Shown in pieces: positions 5,609 through 6,135 of a stretch of 6,135 nt of DNA. The notes below the pieces were generated by a model. It was not told where the DNA came from, did not search any database, and saw nothing but the letters and a program-made list of their open reading frames with translations. The position numbers and the translations under genes are program-made. Source of the stretch: Pseudomonadota bacterium (GTDB taxonomy: Bacteria > Pseudomonadota > Alphaproteobacteria > Ferrovibrionales > Ferrovibrionaceae); contig JAJYTL010000207.1 of assembly GCA_021793055.1 (NCBI GenBank), positions 1-6,135 on the forward strand, written 5' to 3'. How positions within the stretch are numbered: the stretch's first letter is position 1; each line of letters begins with the position of its first letter.

Positions 5609-6135
5609 CTATTTTCGCGGCATGTCCAGACCACGCCGGGCGACCTGATCGCGCATGATTTGGGTGCTGCCATGGTTGATGCCGGACTGGAACGCGCCCA
5701 TCAAATTGTGCGCGAAAACGCCCCGTTCGATCGCGTGCGGCGAGCCGTTCAGCAACTGTCCGTACGGCCCGAGCATTTGGCTGATCGCCTCGGTGGTTCG
5801 CACGCCATGCTCGGGCGCCCAAACCTTCTCGGCGGCGCCCTCATAGGTGAAATTGCCGCCATGCTCGACCAACGACATGCTGCGCATGGTCATCAGGCGG
5901 CAGACCTGCGCCTCGATCCAGAGTTCCGCGATCTTGTCGCGGATCGCGGGGTCCTGCGCTGGGGAGTAGCCCTCGAAGCTGTTCGCCTTGACGAAATTGA
6001 TGATGTCCTCGTCGCGCCGGACCGAGATCAGGTAGCGCGCGGCGCCGACGCGGTCGAGGTTGAGCGCGGCGGCGCCGACGCGCCAGCCGCCGTTCTCCTC
6101 GCCGAGCATGGTGCTGACCGGTACCCGCACGTTGT
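5609..6135 (-). CDS. Acyl-CoA dehydrogenase family protein, C-terminal part (cut by the right edge)
   Basis: The frame is open from the right edge to a TAG at 5611-5609, giving about 175 residues, or the last 45% of a usual 390-aa protein. The valine codon at 6130-6128 is internal: the visible start (NVRVPVSTMLGEENGGW) is the end of the middle domain. The C-terminal helical domain follows. Residues are counted from that valine. LNLDR (23-27) aligns with LDLER of isovaleryl-CoA dehydrogenase, putting Asp26 at the helix-G catalytic Glu. The usual R..FGQP segment is absent, replaced by FEGYSPAQDPAIRDKIAELW (52-71), a form seen in dehydrogenases that act as one subunit of a pair. The end INHGSTQIMRDQVARRGLDMPRK parallels the family's GGTSEIQRNII ending, with His153 where medium-chain dehydrogenase has its Glu. 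It is probably the upstream partner of the 393-aa dehydrogenase. The substrate is unknown. Confidence 0.87.
   Translation of the reverse strand, partial: NVRVPVSTMLGEENGGWRVGAAALNLDRVGAARYLISVRRDEDIINFVKANSFEGYSPAQDPAIRDKIAELWIEAQVCRLMTMRSMSLVEHGGNFTYEGAAEKVWAPEHGVRTTEAISQMLGPYGQLLNGSPHAIERGVFAHNLMGAFQSGINHGSTQIMRDQVARRGLDMPRK

Overview
The window looks like part of a GC-rich alphaproteobacterial chromosome, perhaps related to Bradyrhizobium, Rhodopseudomonas or Rhodospirillales. This is inferred from GC- and C-ending codon preference, tightly overlapping liv-type transporter genes, and a paired acyl-CoA dehydrogenase locus. The genus cannot be fixed from the sequence alone. No rRNA, tRNA, CRISPR array, insertion sequence or phage gene was seen.

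Left half (1-3947, + strand): five genes of a complete branched-chain-amino-acid-type (HAAT family) ABC importer. In order they are the C-terminal half of the periplasmic solute-binding protein (cut by the left edge), two membrane permeases (LivH- and LivM-like) and two ATPases (LivG- and LivF-like). The last four overlap one another by 8, 11 and 17 nt, and two of them use non-ATG starts set by GAGG ribosome binding sites. They therefore almost certainly form one translationally coupled operon.

Middle (3948-4091): a 144-nt convergent intergenic stretch. It has no gene, and holds one plausible intrinsic terminator for the minus-strand operon.

Right half (4092-6135, - strand): a second operon running leftward. 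It reads: an acyl-CoA dehydrogenase cut by the right edge, a full-length second acyl-CoA dehydrogenase (393 aa), then a 65-aa YHS-domain protein. The two dehydrogenases are divergent and complementary. One keeps the FGQ flavin-contact segment but lacks a Glu at both usual catalytic positions. The other lacks FGQ and carries Asp at the helix-G catalytic position. This resembles heteromeric (alpha2-beta2, ChsE1/ChsE2-like) acyl-CoA dehydrogenases of side-chain or ring-acid breakdown rather than plain fatty-acid beta-oxidation.

Taken together, the importer may bring in a carboxylic acid or similar compound that is oxidised as a CoA thioester by the neighbouring dehydrogenase pair. This link rests on proximity only, since the two operons converge and do not share a promoter in the window. 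I see no clearly undescribed system. The most notable points are the LivG-like ATPase with a degenerate ABC signature and the unusual catalytic residues of the dehydrogenase pair.
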